A DNA stretch of 64,000 nt from Phocaeicola faecium (lineage in GTDB: Bacteria > Bacteroidota > Bacteroidia > Bacteroidales > Bacteroidaceae): assembly GCF_014837055.1 (NCBI RefSeq), contig NZ_JACSPQ010000006.1, positions 248,001 through 312,000 of the forward strand, given 5' to 3'. The notes below the pieces were generated by a model. It worked only from the letters and a program-made list of their open reading frames with translations, made no database searches and was not told the origin of the DNA. The position numbers and the translations under genes were made by a program. This document shows positions 19,428 to 29,502 of this stretch, piece by piece (positions within the stretch are counted from its first letter, which is position 1; each line of letters opens with the position of its first letter).

Positions 19428-19718
19428 ATGGGAATGATTATTAAACCGTTGGTTACGGAGAAAATGACGAAGTTGACCGATAAACTCAATCGTTTTGGGT
19501 TTATTGTTCGTCCTGACGCTAACAAATTGGAAATTAAGCGTGAAATCGAGGCTTTATATAATGTGACTGTTCTTGCTGTAAATACGATGCGTTATGCAGG
19601 CAAGAATAAGACTCGTTATACAAAATCGGGTCTTATCAAAGGACGTACAAATGCTTATAAGAAAGCGATTGTTACGTTGAAAGAAGGTGATACTATTGAT
19701 TTTTATAGCAATATTTAA
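19428..19718 (+). CDS. rplW: 50S ribosomal protein L23
   Basis: 96-residue exit-site protein that docks SRP and trigger factor. Family pattern: IIKPLVTEKMTKLTDK, YGFxV-type strand RFGFIVRPDANKLEIKREIEALYNV and VxxVNTMRYAGKxK. It is preceded by a strong AAGGAGG ribosome-binding sequence. rplB follows after 7 bases. Confidence 0.97.
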   Translation: MGMIIKPLVTEKMTKLTDKLNRFGFIVRPDANKLEIKREIEALYNVTVLAVNTMRYAGKNKTRYTKSGLIKGRTNAYKKAIVTLKEGDTIDFYSNI

Positions 19719-19725
19719 GTAGAAG

Positions 19726-20547
19726 ATGGCAGTACGTAAATTTAAGCCCACGACACCGGGGCAGAGACACAAAATTATTGGTACTTTTGAAGAAATTACT
19801 GCATCGGTACCAGAAAAATCTCTTGTATATGGAAAACGTTCTACGGGTGGCCGTAACAATGTAGGAAAAATGACCATGCGCTATATCGGTGGTGGTCACA
19901 AGAGAAAATATCGTGTTATTGATTTTAAGAGAAATAAAGACGGTGTTCCGGCAGTGGTTAAAACAATTGAATACGATCCGAATCGTTCGGCTCGTATCGC
20001 TTTGTTGTTTTATGCTGACGGTGAAAAACGATATATTATTGCTCCTAATGGATTACAGGTAGGTAGCACAATATTGTCTGGGGCAGATGCGGCGCCTGAG
20101 ATTGGTAACGCTCTTCCTTTGGAGAATATCCCTGTAGGTACGGTGATTCATAATATTGAATTGCGTCCGGGACAAGGTGCTGCTTTGGTAAGATCGGCTG
20201 GAAATTTTGCTCAGTTGACTTCTCGTGAAGGTCAGTATTGTGTGATTAAATTGCCTTCTGGTGAGGTAAGAAAAATCTTGAGCTCTTGTAAGGCTACTAT
20301 CGGTAGTGTTGGTAATTCTGACCATGCTTTGGAAGCTTCAGGTAAGGCTGGACGCTCTCGCTGGTTAGGACGTCGCCCGCACAACCGTGGTGTGGTTATG
20401 AACCCTGTTGATCACCCGATGGGTGGTGGTGAAGGACGTGCTTCTGGAGGACACCCGAGATCACGCAAAGGTTTGTATGCTAAGGGCTTGAAGACAAGAG
20501 CACCTAAGAAGCAATCTTCTAAGTATATTATTGAGAGAAGAAAGTAA
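19726..20547 (+). CDS. rplB: 50S ribosomal protein L2
   Basis: 273-residue core protein near the peptidyl transferase centre. [16 protein letters not shown] opens the protein, and the C-terminal block [16 protein letters not shown] retains the essential His after VD. The second His of the usual HPHGGG is Met here. GRRPHNRG and a basic tail ([16 protein letters not shown]) complete the family pattern. Confidence 0.98.
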   Translation: MAVRKFKPTTPGQRHKIIGTFEEITASVPEKSLVYGKRSTGGRNNVGKMTMRYIGGGHKRKYRVIDFKRNKDGVPAVVKTIEYDPNRSARIALLFYADGEKRYIIAPNGLQVGSTILSGADAAPEIGNALPLENIPVGTVIHNIELRPGQGAALVRSAGNFAQLTSREGQYCVIKLPSGEVRKILSSCKATIGSVGNSDHALEASGKAGRSRWLGRRPHNRGVVMNPVDHPMGGGEGRASGGHPRSRKGLYAKGLKTRAPKKQSSKYIIERRK

Positions 20548-20569
20548 TAACTGATTAATTGAGTAAATT

Positions 20570-20839
20570 ATGAGTCGTTCATTAAAAAAAGGTCCATATA
20601 TTAATGTAAAACTGGAAAAGAAGGTGCTGGCTATGAATGAAAGCGGCAAGAAATCAGTTGTTAAGACTTGGGCTCGAGCTTCAATGATTTCGCCTGATTT
20701 CGTAGGGCATACTATTGCAGTTCATAACGGAAACAAATTTATTCCTGTTTACGTTACTGAAAACATGGTTGGACATAAGTTGGGTGAGTTTGCTCCAACA
20801 CGTACATTCCGTGGTCATGCTGGTAACAAGAAAAAATAA
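20570..20839 (+). CDS. rpsS: 30S ribosomal protein S19
   Basis: 89 residues of the 30S head. The start [19 protein letters not shown] and the segments [23 protein letters not shown] and [27 protein letters not shown] are canonical. It lies between rplB and rplV, with gaps of 22 and 42 bases. Confidence 0.97.
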   Translation: MSRSLKKGPYINVKLEKKVLAMNESGKKSVVKTWARASMISPDFVGHTIAVHNGNKFIPVYVTENMVGHKLGEFAPTRTFRGHAGNKKK

Positions 20840-20881
20840 TAGCAGGATACTTTAAATTGAAATAATAAAGTAATAAATATA

Positions 20882-21289
20882 ATGGGAGCAAGAAAAAGAA
20901 TATCGGCTGAAAAAAGAAAAGAAGCCCTTAAAACCATGTATTTTGCAAAATTGCGAAATGTGCCTACTTCTCCGCGTAAAATGCGTCTCGTGGCTGACAT
21001 GATTCGCGGTATGGAAGTAAACCGTGCACTTGGCGTTTTGAAATTCTCTTCAAAAGAGGCTTCTGCAAGAGTGGAAAAACTGTTGCGCTCTGCTATTGCT
21101 AATTGGGAACAGAAAAACGAACGTAAAGCTGAAGACGGCGAATTGTTTGTATCTAAGATTTTTGTTGATGGAGGAGCAACTCTGAAAAGAATGAGACCGG
21201 CTCCGCAGGGTAGAGGTTACAGAATTCGCAAACGTTCAAATCATGTGACTTTGTTCGTTGATTCTAAAAATACTAATGATAAAAATTAA
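20882..21289 (+). CDS. rplV: 50S ribosomal protein L22
   Basis: 135 residues. Recognised by [18 protein letters not shown], the helix [10 protein letters not shown], and the beta-hairpin [29 protein letters not shown] that lines the exit tunnel. The protein begins with a basic N-terminal extension ([20 protein letters not shown]) longer than the E. coli one. rpsC begins 7 bases downstream. Confidence 0.97.
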   Translation: MGARKRISAEKRKEALKTMYFAKLRNVPTSPRKMRLVADMIRGMEVNRALGVLKFSSKEASARVEKLLRSAIANWEQKNERKAEDGELFVSKIFVDGGATLKRMRPAPQGRGYRIRKRSNHVTLFVDSKNTNDKN

Positions 21290-21295
21290 GAGTAG

Positions 21296-22027
21296 ATGGG
21301 ACAGAAAGTTAATCCGATAAGCAACCGTTTAGGAATTATCAGAGGATGGGATTCTAACTGGTACGGTGGCAAAAATTATGGCGATGCTTTGGTTGAAGAT
21401 AGCAAGATTCGTAAGTATCTGAGCGCCAGACTTGCAAAAGCCAGCGTTTCAAGAATTGTTATTGAACGTACGCTGAAATTGGTGACAATTACTGTTTGTA
21501 CTGCTCGCCCGGGAATTATCATTGGTAAAGGTGGTCAAGAAGTTGATAAGTTGAAAGAAGAGTTGAAGAAGATCACCGATAAGGATATCCAAATTAATAT
21601 ATTTGAAGTAAAAAGACCGGAACTTGACGCAGTGATTGTTGCTAATAATATTGCGCGTCAGGTTGAAGGCAAGATTGCTTATCGTCGTGCTATTAAGATG
21701 GCTATTGCGAATACCATGCGTATGGGTGCTGAGGGTATCAAGGTGCTTATTTCTGGTCGTTTGAACGGAGCAGAAATGGCGCGTTCTGAAATGTATAAGG
21801 AAGGACGTACTCCGCTGCACACTTTCCGTGCTGACATCGACTATTGTCATGCAGAAGCGTTGACTAAAGTTGGTTTGTTAGGTATTAAGGTTTGGATTTG
21901 TCGTGGTGAGGTTTATGGAAAACGTGAATTGGCTCCAAACTTTACTCAAACAAAAGACAATGGCCGTGGCGGAAACGGTAACAATGGCGGAAAGAATTTC
22001 CGTAGAAAGAAAAACAACAATCGCTAA
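21296..22027 (+). CDS. rpsC: 30S ribosomal protein S3
   Basis: 243 residues. The N-terminal domain opens [14 protein letters not shown]. The KH-type RNA-binding domain carries [18 protein letters not shown], and the C-terminal domain has [24 protein letters not shown]. It ends in an Asn/Gly/Arg/Lys-rich low-complexity tail (from about residue 220) that is probably disordered and RNA-contacting. S3 forms part of the mRNA entry helicase. Confidence 0.98.
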   Translation: MGQKVNPISNRLGIIRGWDSNWYGGKNYGDALVEDSKIRKYLSARLAKASVSRIVIERTLKLVTITVCTARPGIIIGKGGQEVDKLKEELKKITDKDIQINIFEVKRPELDAVIVANNIARQVEGKIAYRRAIKMAIANTMRMGAEGIKVLISGRLNGAEMARSEMYKEGRTPLHTFRADIDYCHAEALTKVGLLGIKVWICRGEVYGKRELAPNFTQTKDNGRGGNGNNGGKNFRRKKNNNR

Positions 22028-22048
22028 CGAATTTGAATTTTAGGAATT

Positions 22049-22480
22049 ATGTTACAACCGAAAAAGACAAAATTCAGAAGACAGCAGAAAGGTAGCGCGA
22101 AAGGCAATGCCCAGAGAGGTCATCAGTTGGCTTTTGGTTCATTTGGTATTAAGTCATTGCAAACGAAATGGATCACAGGTCGCCAAATTGAAGCAGCTCG
22201 TATTGCTGTAACAAGATATATGCAACGTCAAGGTCAGATTTGGATCCGTATATTCCCGGATAAACCTATTACTCGTAAGCCGGCAGACGTACGTATGGGT
22301 AAAGGTAAAGGTGCTCCGGAAGGTTTTGTGGCTCCTGTAACTCCGGGTCGTATATTGATCGAAGTAGAAGGTGTATCTTTTGATGTAGCAAAAGAAGCTC
22401 TGCGTCTTGCAGCTCAGAAACTTCCTGTTACTACTAAGTTTATTGTTAGACGTGATTACGACGCAAGTCAAAATGCTTAA
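22049..22480 (+). CDS. rplP: 50S ribosomal protein L16
   Basis: 143 residues. [25 protein letters not shown]-like [26 protein letters not shown], and the functional loop [24 protein letters not shown] that contacts A-site tRNA are all present. It precedes rpmC by 6 bases. Confidence 0.97.
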   Translation: MLQPKKTKFRRQQKGSAKGNAQRGHQLAFGSFGIKSLQTKWITGRQIEAARIAVTRYMQRQGQIWIRIFPDKPITRKPADVRMGKGKGAPEGFVAPVTPGRILIEVEGVSFDVAKEALRLAAQKLPVTTKFIVRRDYDASQNA

Positions 22481-22486
22481 TGAATT

Positions 22487-22681
22487 ATGAAGATTGCAGA
22501 AATTAGAGAATTAGCTACCAACGAATTGGCAGAAAGAGTTCAAACTGAAATCGCCAATTACAATCAGATGGTTTTAAATCATGCGATCTCTCCGTTGGAA
22601 AATCCTATGCAGATTGCGAAGTTGCGTCGGACGATTGCGCGTATGAAGGGTGAGTTGCGTCGGAGAGAACTTAACAAATAA
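22487..22681 (+). CDS. rpmC: 50S ribosomal protein L29
   Basis: 64-residue two-helix protein at the tunnel exit. [19 protein letters not shown] forms the first helix, and [24 protein letters not shown] is the conserved second helix with the LRR-IARxKT-like pattern. It is separated from rpsQ by only 2 bases. Confidence 0.96.
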   Translation: MKIAEIRELATNELAERVQTEIANYNQMVLNHAISPLENPMQIAKLRRTIARMKGELRRRELNK

Positions 22682-22683
22682 TA

Positions 22684-22950
22684 ATGGTCCTCATGGAAGC
22701 TAGAAATTTAAGAAAAGAAAGAACGGGTGTTGTGGTTAGCAATAAAATGGACAAGACCATTACTGTTGCTGCTAAGTTTAAAGAGAAACACCCTATTTAT
22801 GGAAAGTTCGTTTCTAAAACGAAGAAATACTATGCTCATGACGAAAAGAATGAATGTCAGATGGGTGATACCGTTCGCATTATGGAAACTCGTCCTTTGA
22901 GCAAAATGAAGAGATGGAGATTGGTTGAAATTATCGAAAGAGCTAAGTAA
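22684..22950 (+). CDS. rpsQ: 30S ribosomal protein S17
   Basis: 88 residues from the first ATG. An in-frame ATG at 22693 ([12 protein letters not shown]) would give 85 residues and matches the conserved N-terminus better, so the true start may be three codons later. The OB-fold is recognised by [27 protein letters not shown] and [23 protein letters not shown]. It binds 16S helix 11. Confidence 0.96.
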   Translation: MVLMEARNLRKERTGVVVSNKMDKTITVAAKFKEKHPIYGKFVSKTKKYYAHDEKNECQMGDTVRIMETRPLSKMKRWRLVEIIERAK

Positions 22951-22952
22951 TT

Positions 22953-23318
22953 ATGATACAAGCAGAATCCAGACTTACAGTATGTGATAACAGCGGCGCA
23001 AAAGAAGCTCTTTGTATTCGTGTTTTGGGCGGTACAAAAAGACGTTACGCCTCTGTTGGGGATGTTATTGTTGTTGCTGTAAAAAGCGTTATCCCCTCAA
23101 GTGATATTAAAAAAGGTGCGGTATCTAAGGCCTTGATCGTGCGTACAAAGAAAGAGATTCGTCGTGCTGACGGCTCTTATATTCGTTTTGATGATAATGC
23201 TTGTGTTCTGTTGAACAACGCAGGCGAAATTAGGGGAAGTCGTATCTTTGGCCCGGTAGCGAGAGAATTGCGTGCTGTCAATATGAAAGTGGTTTCACTT
23301 GCACCTGAAGTACTTTAA
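22953..23318 (+). CDS. rplN: 50S ribosomal protein L14
   Basis: 121-residue beta-barrel at the subunit interface. [27 protein letters not shown] and the invariant block [34 protein letters not shown] are present. It is 2 bases after rpsQ. Confidence 0.98.
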   Translation: MIQAESRLTVCDNSGAKEALCIRVLGGTKRRYASVGDVIVVAVKSVIPSSDIKKGAVSKALIVRTKKEIRRADGSYIRFDDNACVLLNNAGEIRGSRIFGPVARELRAVNMKVVSLAPEVL

Positions 23319-23338
23319 TTTTGTAAAAGATTTAAGTA

Positions 23339-23659
23339 ATGAGTAAATTACATATTAAAAAAGGCGATACAGTTTATGTAAACTCCGGTGAAGACAAGGG
23401 GAAAACTGGCCGTGTGTTGAAAGTTCTCGTTAAAGAAGGACGTGCTCTGGTAGAAGGTATTAATATGGTATCAAAGCATACCAAACCTAATGCTAAAAAT
23501 CCTCAGGGCGGTATTGTGAAGCAGGAAGCTCCTATTCACATTTCCAACTTGAATCCGGTTGATCCGAAAACGGGAAAACCGACTCGTATAGGTAGAAGAG
23601 AAAGTTCTGATGGAAGAACATTTGTTCGTTATGCTAAAAAATCAGGAGAGGAGATTTAA
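23339..23659 (+). CDS. rplX: 50S ribosomal protein L24
   Basis: 106 residues. The N-terminal KOW motif ([24 protein letters not shown]) is followed by [30 protein letters not shown] and a basic end. It is an assembly initiator of the 50S subunit and lies near the tunnel exit. rplE starts 2 bases downstream. Confidence 0.97.
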   Translation: MSKLHIKKGDTVYVNSGEDKGKTGRVLKVLVKEGRALVEGINMVSKHTKPNAKNPQGGIVKQEAPIHISNLNPVDPKTGKPTRIGRRESSDGRTFVRYAKKSGEEI

Positions 23660-23661
23660 TA

Positions 23662-24219
23662 ATGAGTAATACTGCAAGCCTTAAGAAAGAATATGCAGAG
23701 CGCATTGCTCCTGCGTTGAAGAATCAGTTCCAATACTCTTCATCTATGCAGATCCCTGTTTTGAAAAAAATTGTTATTAATCAGGGTTTGGGTATGGCTG
23801 TGGCTGATAAGAAGATTATAGATGTTGCTATCAATGAATTGACTGCAATCACGGGTCAGAAAGCTGTTGCGACAGTATCTCGTAAAGATATCGCGAATTT
23901 CAAGTTGCGTAAAAAAATGCCTATCGGCGTGATGGTAACTTTGCGTCGCGAGAGAATGTACGAATTCCTTGAAAAATTGGTTCGTGTAGCTTTGCCGCGT
24001 ATTCGTGACTTCAAAGGTATCGAAAGCAAATTCGACGGAAGAGGTAATTATACGTTGGGTATTCAGGAGCAAATAATTTTCCCTGAAATCAATATTGATA
24101 GCATTACGAAGATTCTCGGAATGAACATTACCTTTGTAACTTCTGCGCAAACAGACGAAGAAGGTTATGCTTTGTTGAAAGAGTTCGGTTTACCGTTTAA
24201 AAACGCTAAAAAAGATTGA
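23662..24219 (+). CDS. rplE: 50S ribosomal protein L5
   Basis: 185 residues. The start is [37 protein letters not shown] and [32 protein letters not shown] follow, with a C-terminal FGLPF. L5 carries the 5S rRNA in the central protuberance. Confidence 0.98.
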   Translation: MSNTASLKKEYAERIAPALKNQFQYSSSMQIPVLKKIVINQGLGMAVADKKIIDVAINELTAITGQKAVATVSRKDIANFKLRKKMPIGVMVTLRRERMYEFLEKLVRVALPRIRDFKGIESKFDGRGNYTLGIQEQIIFPEINIDSITKILGMNITFVTSAQTDEEGYALLKEFGLPFKNAKKD

Positions 24220-24225
24220 TAAGAT

Positions 24226-24525
24226 ATGGCAAAAGAATCAATGAAAGCTCGCGAAGTCAAGAGAGCTAAGCTGGTAGCCAAATATGCTGAAAAACGTGCT
24301 GCGCTGAAGAAGATTGTACGGACAGGGGATCCTGCAGAAGCTTTTGAAGCTGCTCAGAAATTGCAGTCTATTCCTAAGAACGCTAATCCGATTCGCTTGC
24401 ATAACCGTTGTAAGTTGACTGGACGTCCGAAAGGTTATATGCGTCAGTTCGGAATTTCACGTATTCAGTTCCGTGAAATGGCCTCTAATGGTTTGATTCC
24501 GGGGGTAAAGAAAGCAAGCTGGTAA
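24226..24525 (+). CDS. rpsN: 30S ribosomal protein S14 (long, zinc-free form)
   Basis: 99 residues. It has the full-length form without the two CxxC pairs of the 61-residue zinc-binding paralogue; only a single Cys occurs, in [28 protein letters not shown]. It occupies the head of the 30S subunit. A small TCAGG-gtagt-CCTGA hairpin lies in the 55-base gap before rpsH. Confidence 0.97.
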   Translation: MAKESMKAREVKRAKLVAKYAEKRAALKKIVRTGDPAEAFEAAQKLQSIPKNANPIRLHNRCKLTGRPKGYMRQFGISRIQFREMASNGLIPGVKKASW

Positions 24526-24580
24526 TTTTTTATTATTAAATATTGTCAGGGTAGTCCTGATTAATTTAACAGTTAAATAT

Positions 24581-24976
24581 ATGACAGATCCAATCGCAGA
24601 TTATCTCACTAGATTGAGAAATGCAATTAGTGCTAAGCACAGAGTAGTGGAAGTACCTGCTTCAAACTTGAAAAAGGAGATCACTAAAATCTTGTTTGAA
24701 AAAGGTTATATTCTGAACTACAAATTTGTAGAAGATGGTCCTCAGGGTACTATCAAAGTTGCTTTGAAGTATGATGCCGTTAATAAAGTTAACGCTATCA
24801 AGAAACTTGAAAGAGTATCTACTCCGGGTATGCGTAAGTATACCGGCTACAAAGACATGCCGAGAGTTATTAATGGATTAGGTATTGCTATTATATCTAC
24901 TTCCAAAGGTGTGATGACAGACAAAGAGGCTTCAGCTTTGAAGATAGGTGGTGAAGTTCTTTGCTATGTATATTAA
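24581..24976 (+). CDS. rpsH: 30S ribosomal protein S8
   Basis: 131 residues. [34 protein letters not shown] and the C-terminal [28 protein letters not shown] are canonical. In E. coli S8 represses the spc operon by binding near rplE. A site of that kind was not located here. Confidence 0.98.
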   Translation: [131 protein letters not shown]

Positions 24977-24979
24977 TGT

Positions 24980-24985
24980 AGGAGG
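24980..24985 (+). promoter_or_regulatory. Shine-Dalgarno sequence before rplF
   Basis: AGGAGG with an ideal 7-base spacing to the rplF ATG. Unusually strong for this phylum. Confidence 0.6.
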
Positions 24986-24992
24986 ATAAGCA

Positions 24993-25562
24993 ATGTCAAG
25001 AATAGGTAAATTACCCATTAGTATTCCTGCTGGAGTAACAGTTACTCTGAAGGATAACGTAGTAAACGTTAAAGGCCCTAAAGGTGAATTGAGCCAGTTT
25101 GTAAATCCCGCGATATCAGTAGAGGTTGCAGACGGTCATGTGGTGTTGAAAGAAGATGAAAATGCAATGCTTGATAACCCGAAACAGCGTCATGCTTATC
25201 ATGGTTTGTATCGTGCTTTGATTCACAACATGGTAGTAGGTGTTTCTGAAGGTTACAAGAAAGAATTGGAGTTGGTAGGTGTTGGTTACCGTGCTTCAAA
25301 TAATGGTAATGTTATTGATTTCGCATTGGGTTATACGCATAATATCTTTATGCAGTTACCGCCTGAAATCAAGGTCGAAACAAAATCAGAAAGAAACAAA
25401 AACCCACTTATTATATTGGAATCTTGTGACAAACAGTTGCTTGGTCAGGTTTGTGCAAAAATACGTTCTTTCCGTAAGCCGGAACCTTATAAAGGAAAAG
25501 GTATTAAATTTGTTGGTGAAGAGATTCGTAGAAAGTCTGGTAAATCAGCTGGCGCTAAGTAA
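24993..25562 (+). CDS. rplF: 50S ribosomal protein L6
   Basis: 189 residues in two similar alpha/beta domains. MSRIGKLPISIPAGVTVTLKDNVVNVKGPKGELS opens the first. The second contains ESCDKQLLGQVCAKIRSFRKPEPYKGKGIKF, the segment at the sarcin-ricin loop side of the factor-binding site. It is preceded by AGGAGG. Confidence 0.98.
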   Translation: MSRIGKLPISIPAGVTVTLKDNVVNVKGPKGELSQFVNPAISVEVADGHVVLKEDENAMLDNPKQRHAYHGLYRALIHNMVVGVSEGYKKELELVGVGYRASNNGNVIDFALGYTHNIFMQLPPEIKVETKSERNKNPLIILESCDKQLLGQVCAKIRSFRKPEPYKGKGIKFVGEEIRRKSGKSAGAK

Positions 25563-25583
25563 TTCACATAAAATCGTATAATT

Positions 25584-25925
25584 ATGACAACAAAAATAGA
25601 AAGACGAATCAAGATTAAATATAGAGTACGCAATAAGATTTCAGGAACGTCTGAACGTCCGCGTATGAGTGTGTTTAGAAGTAATAAGCAGATTTATGTT
25701 CAGCTTATTGACGATTTGAGCGGTAGAACGTTGGCTGCTGCATCTTCTTTGGGCATGGAAGTTATGCCGAAAAAAGAACAAGCTGCTAAAGTTGGCGAAC
25801 TGATCGCAAAAAAAGCTCAGGAAGCCGGTATTACGACTGTCGTATTCGACCGTAACGGTTACTTGTATCATGGGAGAGTAAAAGAAGTGGCTGATGCCGC
25901 TCGTAACGGTGGACTTAAATTTTAA
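25584..25925 (+). CDS. rplR: 50S ribosomal protein L18
   Basis: 113 residues. A basic start ([41 protein letters not shown]) leads to the C-terminal [26 protein letters not shown]. It binds 5S rRNA together with L5. rpsE begins 6 bases downstream. Confidence 0.97.
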   Translation: MTTKIERRIKIKYRVRNKISGTSERPRMSVFRSNKQIYVQLIDDLSGRTLAAASSLGMEVMPKKEQAAKVGELIAKKAQEAGITTVVFDRNGYLYHGRVKEVADAARNGGLKF

Positions 25926-25931
25926 TGAATT

Positions 25932-26447
25932 ATGGCAGTTTATAATAGAGTTAAGATCACTAATGATATAGAATTAAAGGATAGATTGGTTGCAATCAAC
26001 CGTGTTACTAAAGTTACTAAAGGTGGTAGAACTTTCAGTTTCTCTGCTATTGTAGTAGTTGGTAATGAAGATGGTATCATTGGTTGGGGACTTGGTAAGG
26101 CAGGTGAAGTTACAGCAGCTATTGCAAAGGGTGTAGAATCTGCAAAGAAAAATCTGACTCGTGTTCCGGTTTTGAAAGGAACTGTTCCTCATGAACAATC
26201 TGCAAAATTCGGTGGTGCAAAGGTTTTCATTAAACCGGCTTCTACCGGTACTGGAGTTGTTGCTGGTGGTGCAATGCGTGCCGTTTTGGAAAGTGTAGGT
26301 ATTACTGACGTTTTGGCAAAATCAAAAGGTTCGTCAAACCCGCATAATCTTGTTAAAGCTACCATCTTGGCTTTGAGTGAAATGAGAGATGCTCGCATGA
26401 TTGCTCAAAATAGAGGTGTAAGTTTAGAAAAAGTATTTAGAGGATAA
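25932..26447 (+). CDS. rpsE: 30S ribosomal protein S5
   Basis: 171 residues. The dsRBD-like N-terminal domain carries [37 protein letters not shown], including the loop involved in spectinomycin response and mRNA entry. The C-terminal domain has [19 protein letters not shown] and [15 protein letters not shown]. Confidence 0.98.
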   Translation: MAVYNRVKITNDIELKDRLVAINRVTKVTKGGRTFSFSAIVVVGNEDGIIGWGLGKAGEVTAAIAKGVESAKKNLTRVPVLKGTVPHEQSAKFGGAKVFIKPASTGTGVVAGGAMRAVLESVGITDVLAKSKGSSNPHNLVKATILALSEMRDARMIAQNRGVSLEKVFRG

Positions 26448-26452
26448 GGAGG
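26446..26452 (+). promoter_or_regulatory. Shine-Dalgarno sequence before rpmD
   Basis: AAGGAGG overlapping the last codon region of rpsE, 8 bases before the rpmD ATG. It suggests the short downstream gene relies on SD-assisted initiation. Confidence 0.6.
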
Positions 26453-26460
26453 ATAAACAC

Positions 26461-26637
26461 ATGTCAACTATTAAGATCAAACAGATAAAAAGTAGAATTG
26501 GTGCTCCGAAAGATCAGAAGAAGACTTTGGATGCATTGGGACTTCGTAAGATGAATCGTGTGGTTGAACACGAAGAGAATCCTTCAATTTTAGGTATGGT
26601 TGAAAAGGTGAGACACTTGGTTACCATCGTTAAGTAA
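26461..26637 (+). CDS. rpmD: 50S ribosomal protein L30
   Basis: A 58-residue gene read directly between rpsE and rplO. The protein begins MSTIKIKQIKSRIGAPKDQK and contains TLDALGLRKMNRVVEHEENPSILGMV followed by VRHLVTIVK, the standard L30 pattern (strand, GLRK-N-V helix, strand). A strong AAGGAGG precedes it. The length matches the family (about 58-60). Confidence 0.97.
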   Translation: MSTIKIKQIKSRIGAPKDQKKTLDALGLRKMNRVVEHEENPSILGMVEKVRHLVTIVK

Positions 26638-26661
26638 TAGTTATTTAAAGAATTTTGCAAT

Positions 26662-27108
26662 ATGAATTTAAATAGTTTACGTCCTGCAAAAGGTGCTGTC
26701 AAAACAAGAAAAAGAATTGGTCGTGGTGCTGGTTCTGGTTTAGGCGGTACTTCTACGAGAGGTCATAAAGGCGCAAAGTCAAGATCGGGTTATTCTAAGA
26801 AAATCGGTTTTGAAGGTGGTCAGATGCCTCTTCAGCGTCGTGTTCCGAAGTTTGGTTTCAAGAATATTAACCGTGTTGAATACAAAGCCATTAATCTTGA
26901 TGTGGTACAGAAGTTAGCAGAAGCTAAAAATCTGTCTAAGGTCGGATTGAAAGACTTTATTGAAGCTGGTTTCATTTCTTCTAATCAATTAGTGAAAGTT
27001 CTTGGTAACGGTAGTTTAACTGCCAAACTTGAAGTGGAAGCAAACGCTTTCTCTAAAAGTGCGGTAGCTGCAATCGAAGCCGTTGGTGGTAATGCAGTAA
27101 AACTCTGA
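26662..27108 (+). CDS. rplO: 50S ribosomal protein L15
   Basis: 148 residues. MNLNSLRPAKGAVKTRKRIGRGAGSGLGGTSTRGHKGAKSRSG is the Gly/Arg-rich N-terminal extension threading into 23S rRNA. GFEGGQMPLQRRVPKFGFKN and a compact C-terminal domain follow. secY starts 5 bases downstream. Confidence 0.98.
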   Translation: MNLNSLRPAKGAVKTRKRIGRGAGSGLGGTSTRGHKGAKSRSGYSKKIGFEGGQMPLQRRVPKFGFKNINRVEYKAINLDVVQKLAEAKNLSKVGLKDFIEAGFISSNQLVKVLGNGSLTAKLEVEANAFSKSAVAAIEAVGGNAVKL

Positions 27109-27112
27109 TTCA

Positions 27113-28459
27113 ATGAGAAAATCTATTGAAACATTAAAGAATATATGGAATATTGAGGATCTGAGAAAGCGGATCCTCATTACTATATTGTTTGTTGCAA
27201 TCTACAGGTTTGGTTCGTACGTGGTTTTGCCCGGTATTGATCCTACTATGTTAACAAGATTGCATGAACAAACGAGTGAAGGTCTTCTTGCTTTGCTGAA
27301 TATGTTTTCCGGTGGAGCTTTCTCTAATGCTTCCATCTTTGCATTGGGAATTATGCCTTATATTTCTGCGTCTATTGTGATTCAGTTGCTGGCTATTGCT
27401 GTTCCTTATTTCCAGAAACTTCAGCGTGAAGGAGAAAGTGGACGTCGTAAGATTAATCAGTATACACGTATCTTGACGATTATTATTCTGATTTTCCAGG
27501 CTCCTTCTTATTTGATAAATTTGAAAATGCAAGCAGGTCCTGCCCTTAATGCTTCATTAGATTGGACATTCTTTATTATTACTTCTACCATCATTTTGGC
27601 AGCAGGTAGTATGTTCATCTTGTGGCTTGGTGAGCGAATCACGGATAAAGGAATTGGTAATGGTATTTCATTGATAATTATGGTGGGTATCATTGCCCGT
27701 TTGCCTCAATCATTTTCCGGTGAATTTGTATCACGCTTAGCTTCTCCGGGAGCGGGTGGTATCATCATGTTCTTGATTGAACTTGTTTGCTTGCTTGCTG
27801 TAATAGCTGCTGCAATTTTATTGGTTCAGGGAGTTCGCAAGATTCCTGTACAGTACGCAAAAAGAATTGTAGGTAATAAACAATATGGAGGTGCTCGCCA
27901 GTACATTCCGCTGAAAGTAAATGCTGCAAACGTAATGCCTATTATTTTTGCTCAGGCAATTATGTTTATTCCTATTACGATTGTTGGATTTTCTAACATG
28001 GAAAGTGCAACGGGTGTGGCTCGTGCTTTGATTGACCATACCAGCTTTTGGTATAATCTGATTTTTGCAATTCTTATTATTGTATTTACCTATTTCTACA
28101 CAGCTATTACGATTAATCCTAATCAGATGGCGGAAGATATGAAGAGAAATAACGGTTTCATTCCGGGGATAAAGCCGGGTAAAAGTACTGCCGATTACAT
28201 TGATACGATCATGTCACGCATTACGTTACCGGGATCTATCTTCTTGGCTATTATTGCTATTTTACCTGCATTTGCAGGAGTCTTCGGAGTTCAGGCCGAG
28301 TTTGCTCAATTCTTCGGCGGAACATCGTTGCTGATTCTTGTAGGTGTTGTTCTTGATACGCTGCAGCAAGTTGAAAGCCACTTGTTGATGCGTCACTATG
28401 ACGGTCTCTTGAGTTCGGGAAGAATAAGAGGACGTTCAGGAAATATAGGTGCATATTAA
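27113..28459 (+). CDS. secY: Sec translocon subunit SecY
   Basis: 448-residue inner-membrane channel with ten hydrophobic helices. The plug and early helices read PTMLTRLHEQTSEGLLALLNMFSGGAFSNASIFALGIMPYISASIVIQLL, and the cytosolic loop LQREGESGRRKINQYTR contacts SecA or the ribosome. The late region has NPNQMAEDMKRNNGFIPGIKPGKSTADYI. The C-terminus ends in SSGRIRGRSGN. It sits at the end of the spc section, as is usual. adk is absent; map follows directly, 12 bases on. Confidence 0.98.
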   Translation: MRKSIETLKNIWNIEDLRKRILITILFVAIYRFGSYVVLPGIDPTMLTRLHEQTSEGLLALLNMFSGGAFSNASIFALGIMPYISASIVIQLLAIAVPYFQKLQREGESGRRKINQYTRILTIIILIFQAPSYLINLKMQAGPALNASLDWTFFIITSTIILAAGSMFILWLGERITDKGIGNGISLIIMVGIIARLPQSFSGEFVSRLASPGAGGIIMFLIELVCLLAVIAAAILLVQGVRKIPVQYAKRIVGNKQYGGARQYIPLKVNAANVMPIIFAQAIMFIPITIVGFSNMESATGVARALIDHTSFWYNLIFAILIIVFTYFYTAITINPNQMAEDMKRNNGFIPGIKPGKSTADYIDTIMSRITLPGSIFLAIIAILPAFAGVFGVQAEFAQFFGGTSLLILVGVVLDTLQQVESHLLMRHYDGLLSSGRIRGRSGNIGAY

Positions 28460-28470
28460 AATAATATCGA

Positions 28471-29268
28471 ATGATATTTCTTAAGACAGATGATGAAATA
28501 GAGTTGCTTCGCCAAAGTAATCTCCTCGTGGGGAGAACTTTGGCCGAAGTGGCTAAAATGATAAAGCCGGGTGTAACAACGAAACAGTTGGATAAGGTAG
28601 CGGAAGAATTTATTCGCGATCATGGTGCTGTTCCTACTTTCAAGGGATTTCCTAATCCTTATGGCGGTCCTTTTCCGGGTTCGATTTGTGCTTCGGTTAA
28701 TGAACAAGTTGTTCACGGAATCCCCAATGATATTCCTTTAAAGGAGGGTGATATTATCTCTGTTGATTGTGGCACGTATATGAATGGTTTCTGTGGTGAT
28801 TCCGCCTATACTTTTTGTGTAGGAGAGGTTGCTCCGGAGATATTGGAACTGTTGAAAACAACCAAAGAAGCTCTTTATAAGGGAATTGAACAAGCTGTTC
28901 ATGGCAAGCGTTTAGGTGATATTGGGTATGCCGTTCAGCAGCATTGTGAAGCTCATTCTTATGGTGTGGTACGTGAATTTGTCGGTCATGGTATTGGTAA
29001 AGAAATGCATGAAGACCCTCAAGTGCCTAACTATGGAAAGCGAGGAACAGGAACGATGTTGAAAAAAGGAATGTGCATCGCCATTGAGCCGATGATTACA
29101 CAAGGTAATCGTCAAATTGTAATGGAAAGTGATAATTGGACGGTACGTACACGTGACCGTAAGTGGGCTGCCCATTTTGAACATACGGTGGCTATTGGTT
29201 TGGATAAAGCTGATATATTGTCATCATTTGAATTTATAGAACAAGTATTAGGAGATAAAGCAATTTAA
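28471..29268 (+). CDS. map: methionine aminopeptidase, type I
   Basis: 265 residues. All five metal ligands of the pita-bread fold are present: D99 (SVDCG), D110 (FCGDSAY), H173 ([19 protein letters not shown]), E206 (IAIEPM) and E237 (FEHTVAI). It removes the initiator Met from nascent proteins, which fits its position between secY and infA. The next start codon is 2 bases past the stop codon. Confidence 0.97.
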   Translation: MIFLKTDDEIELLRQSNLLVGRTLAEVAKMIKPGVTTKQLDKVAEEFIRDHGAVPTFKGFPNPYGGPFPGSICASVNEQVVHGIPNDIPLKEGDIISVDCGTYMNGFCGDSAYTFCVGEVAPEILELLKTTKEALYKGIEQAVHGKRLGDIGYAVQQHCEAHSYGVVREFVGHGIGKEMHEDPQVPNYGKRGTGTMLKKGMCIAIEPMITQGNRQIVMESDNWTVRTRDRKWAAHFEHTVAIGLDKADILSSFEFIEQVLGDKAI

Positions 29269-29269
29269 T

Positions 29270-29488
29270 ATGGCAAAGCAATCTGCAATAGAACAAGATG
29301 GAGTTATCGTTGAAGCATTGTCGAATGCAATGTTTCGTGTTGAGCTGGAAAACGGACATGAGATTACCGCTCATATTTCTGGCAAAATGAGAATGCATTA
29401 CATTAAAATATTACCCGGAGATAAGGTGAGGGTAGAGATGTCTCCCTATGATTTGTCAAAGGGACGAATTGTTTTTAGATATAAATAA
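29270..29488 (+). CDS. infA: translation initiation factor IF-1
   Basis: 72 residues with a single S1-like OB fold: [67 protein letters not shown]. The length equals that of the typical bacterial factor. IF-1 occupies the 30S A-site during initiation. The gene follows map almost directly. Confidence 0.98.
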   Translation: MAKQSAIEQDGVIVEALSNAMFRVELENGHEITAHISGKMRMHYIKILPGDKVRVEMSPYDLSKGRIVFRYK

Positions 29489-29502
29489 AAGAAATATAAG
29501 AT

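Noticed and set aside
24546-24560. TCAGG-gtagt-CCTGA hairpin before rpsH as a regulator
   Set aside because: A five-base-pair stem is too short to separate from chance.
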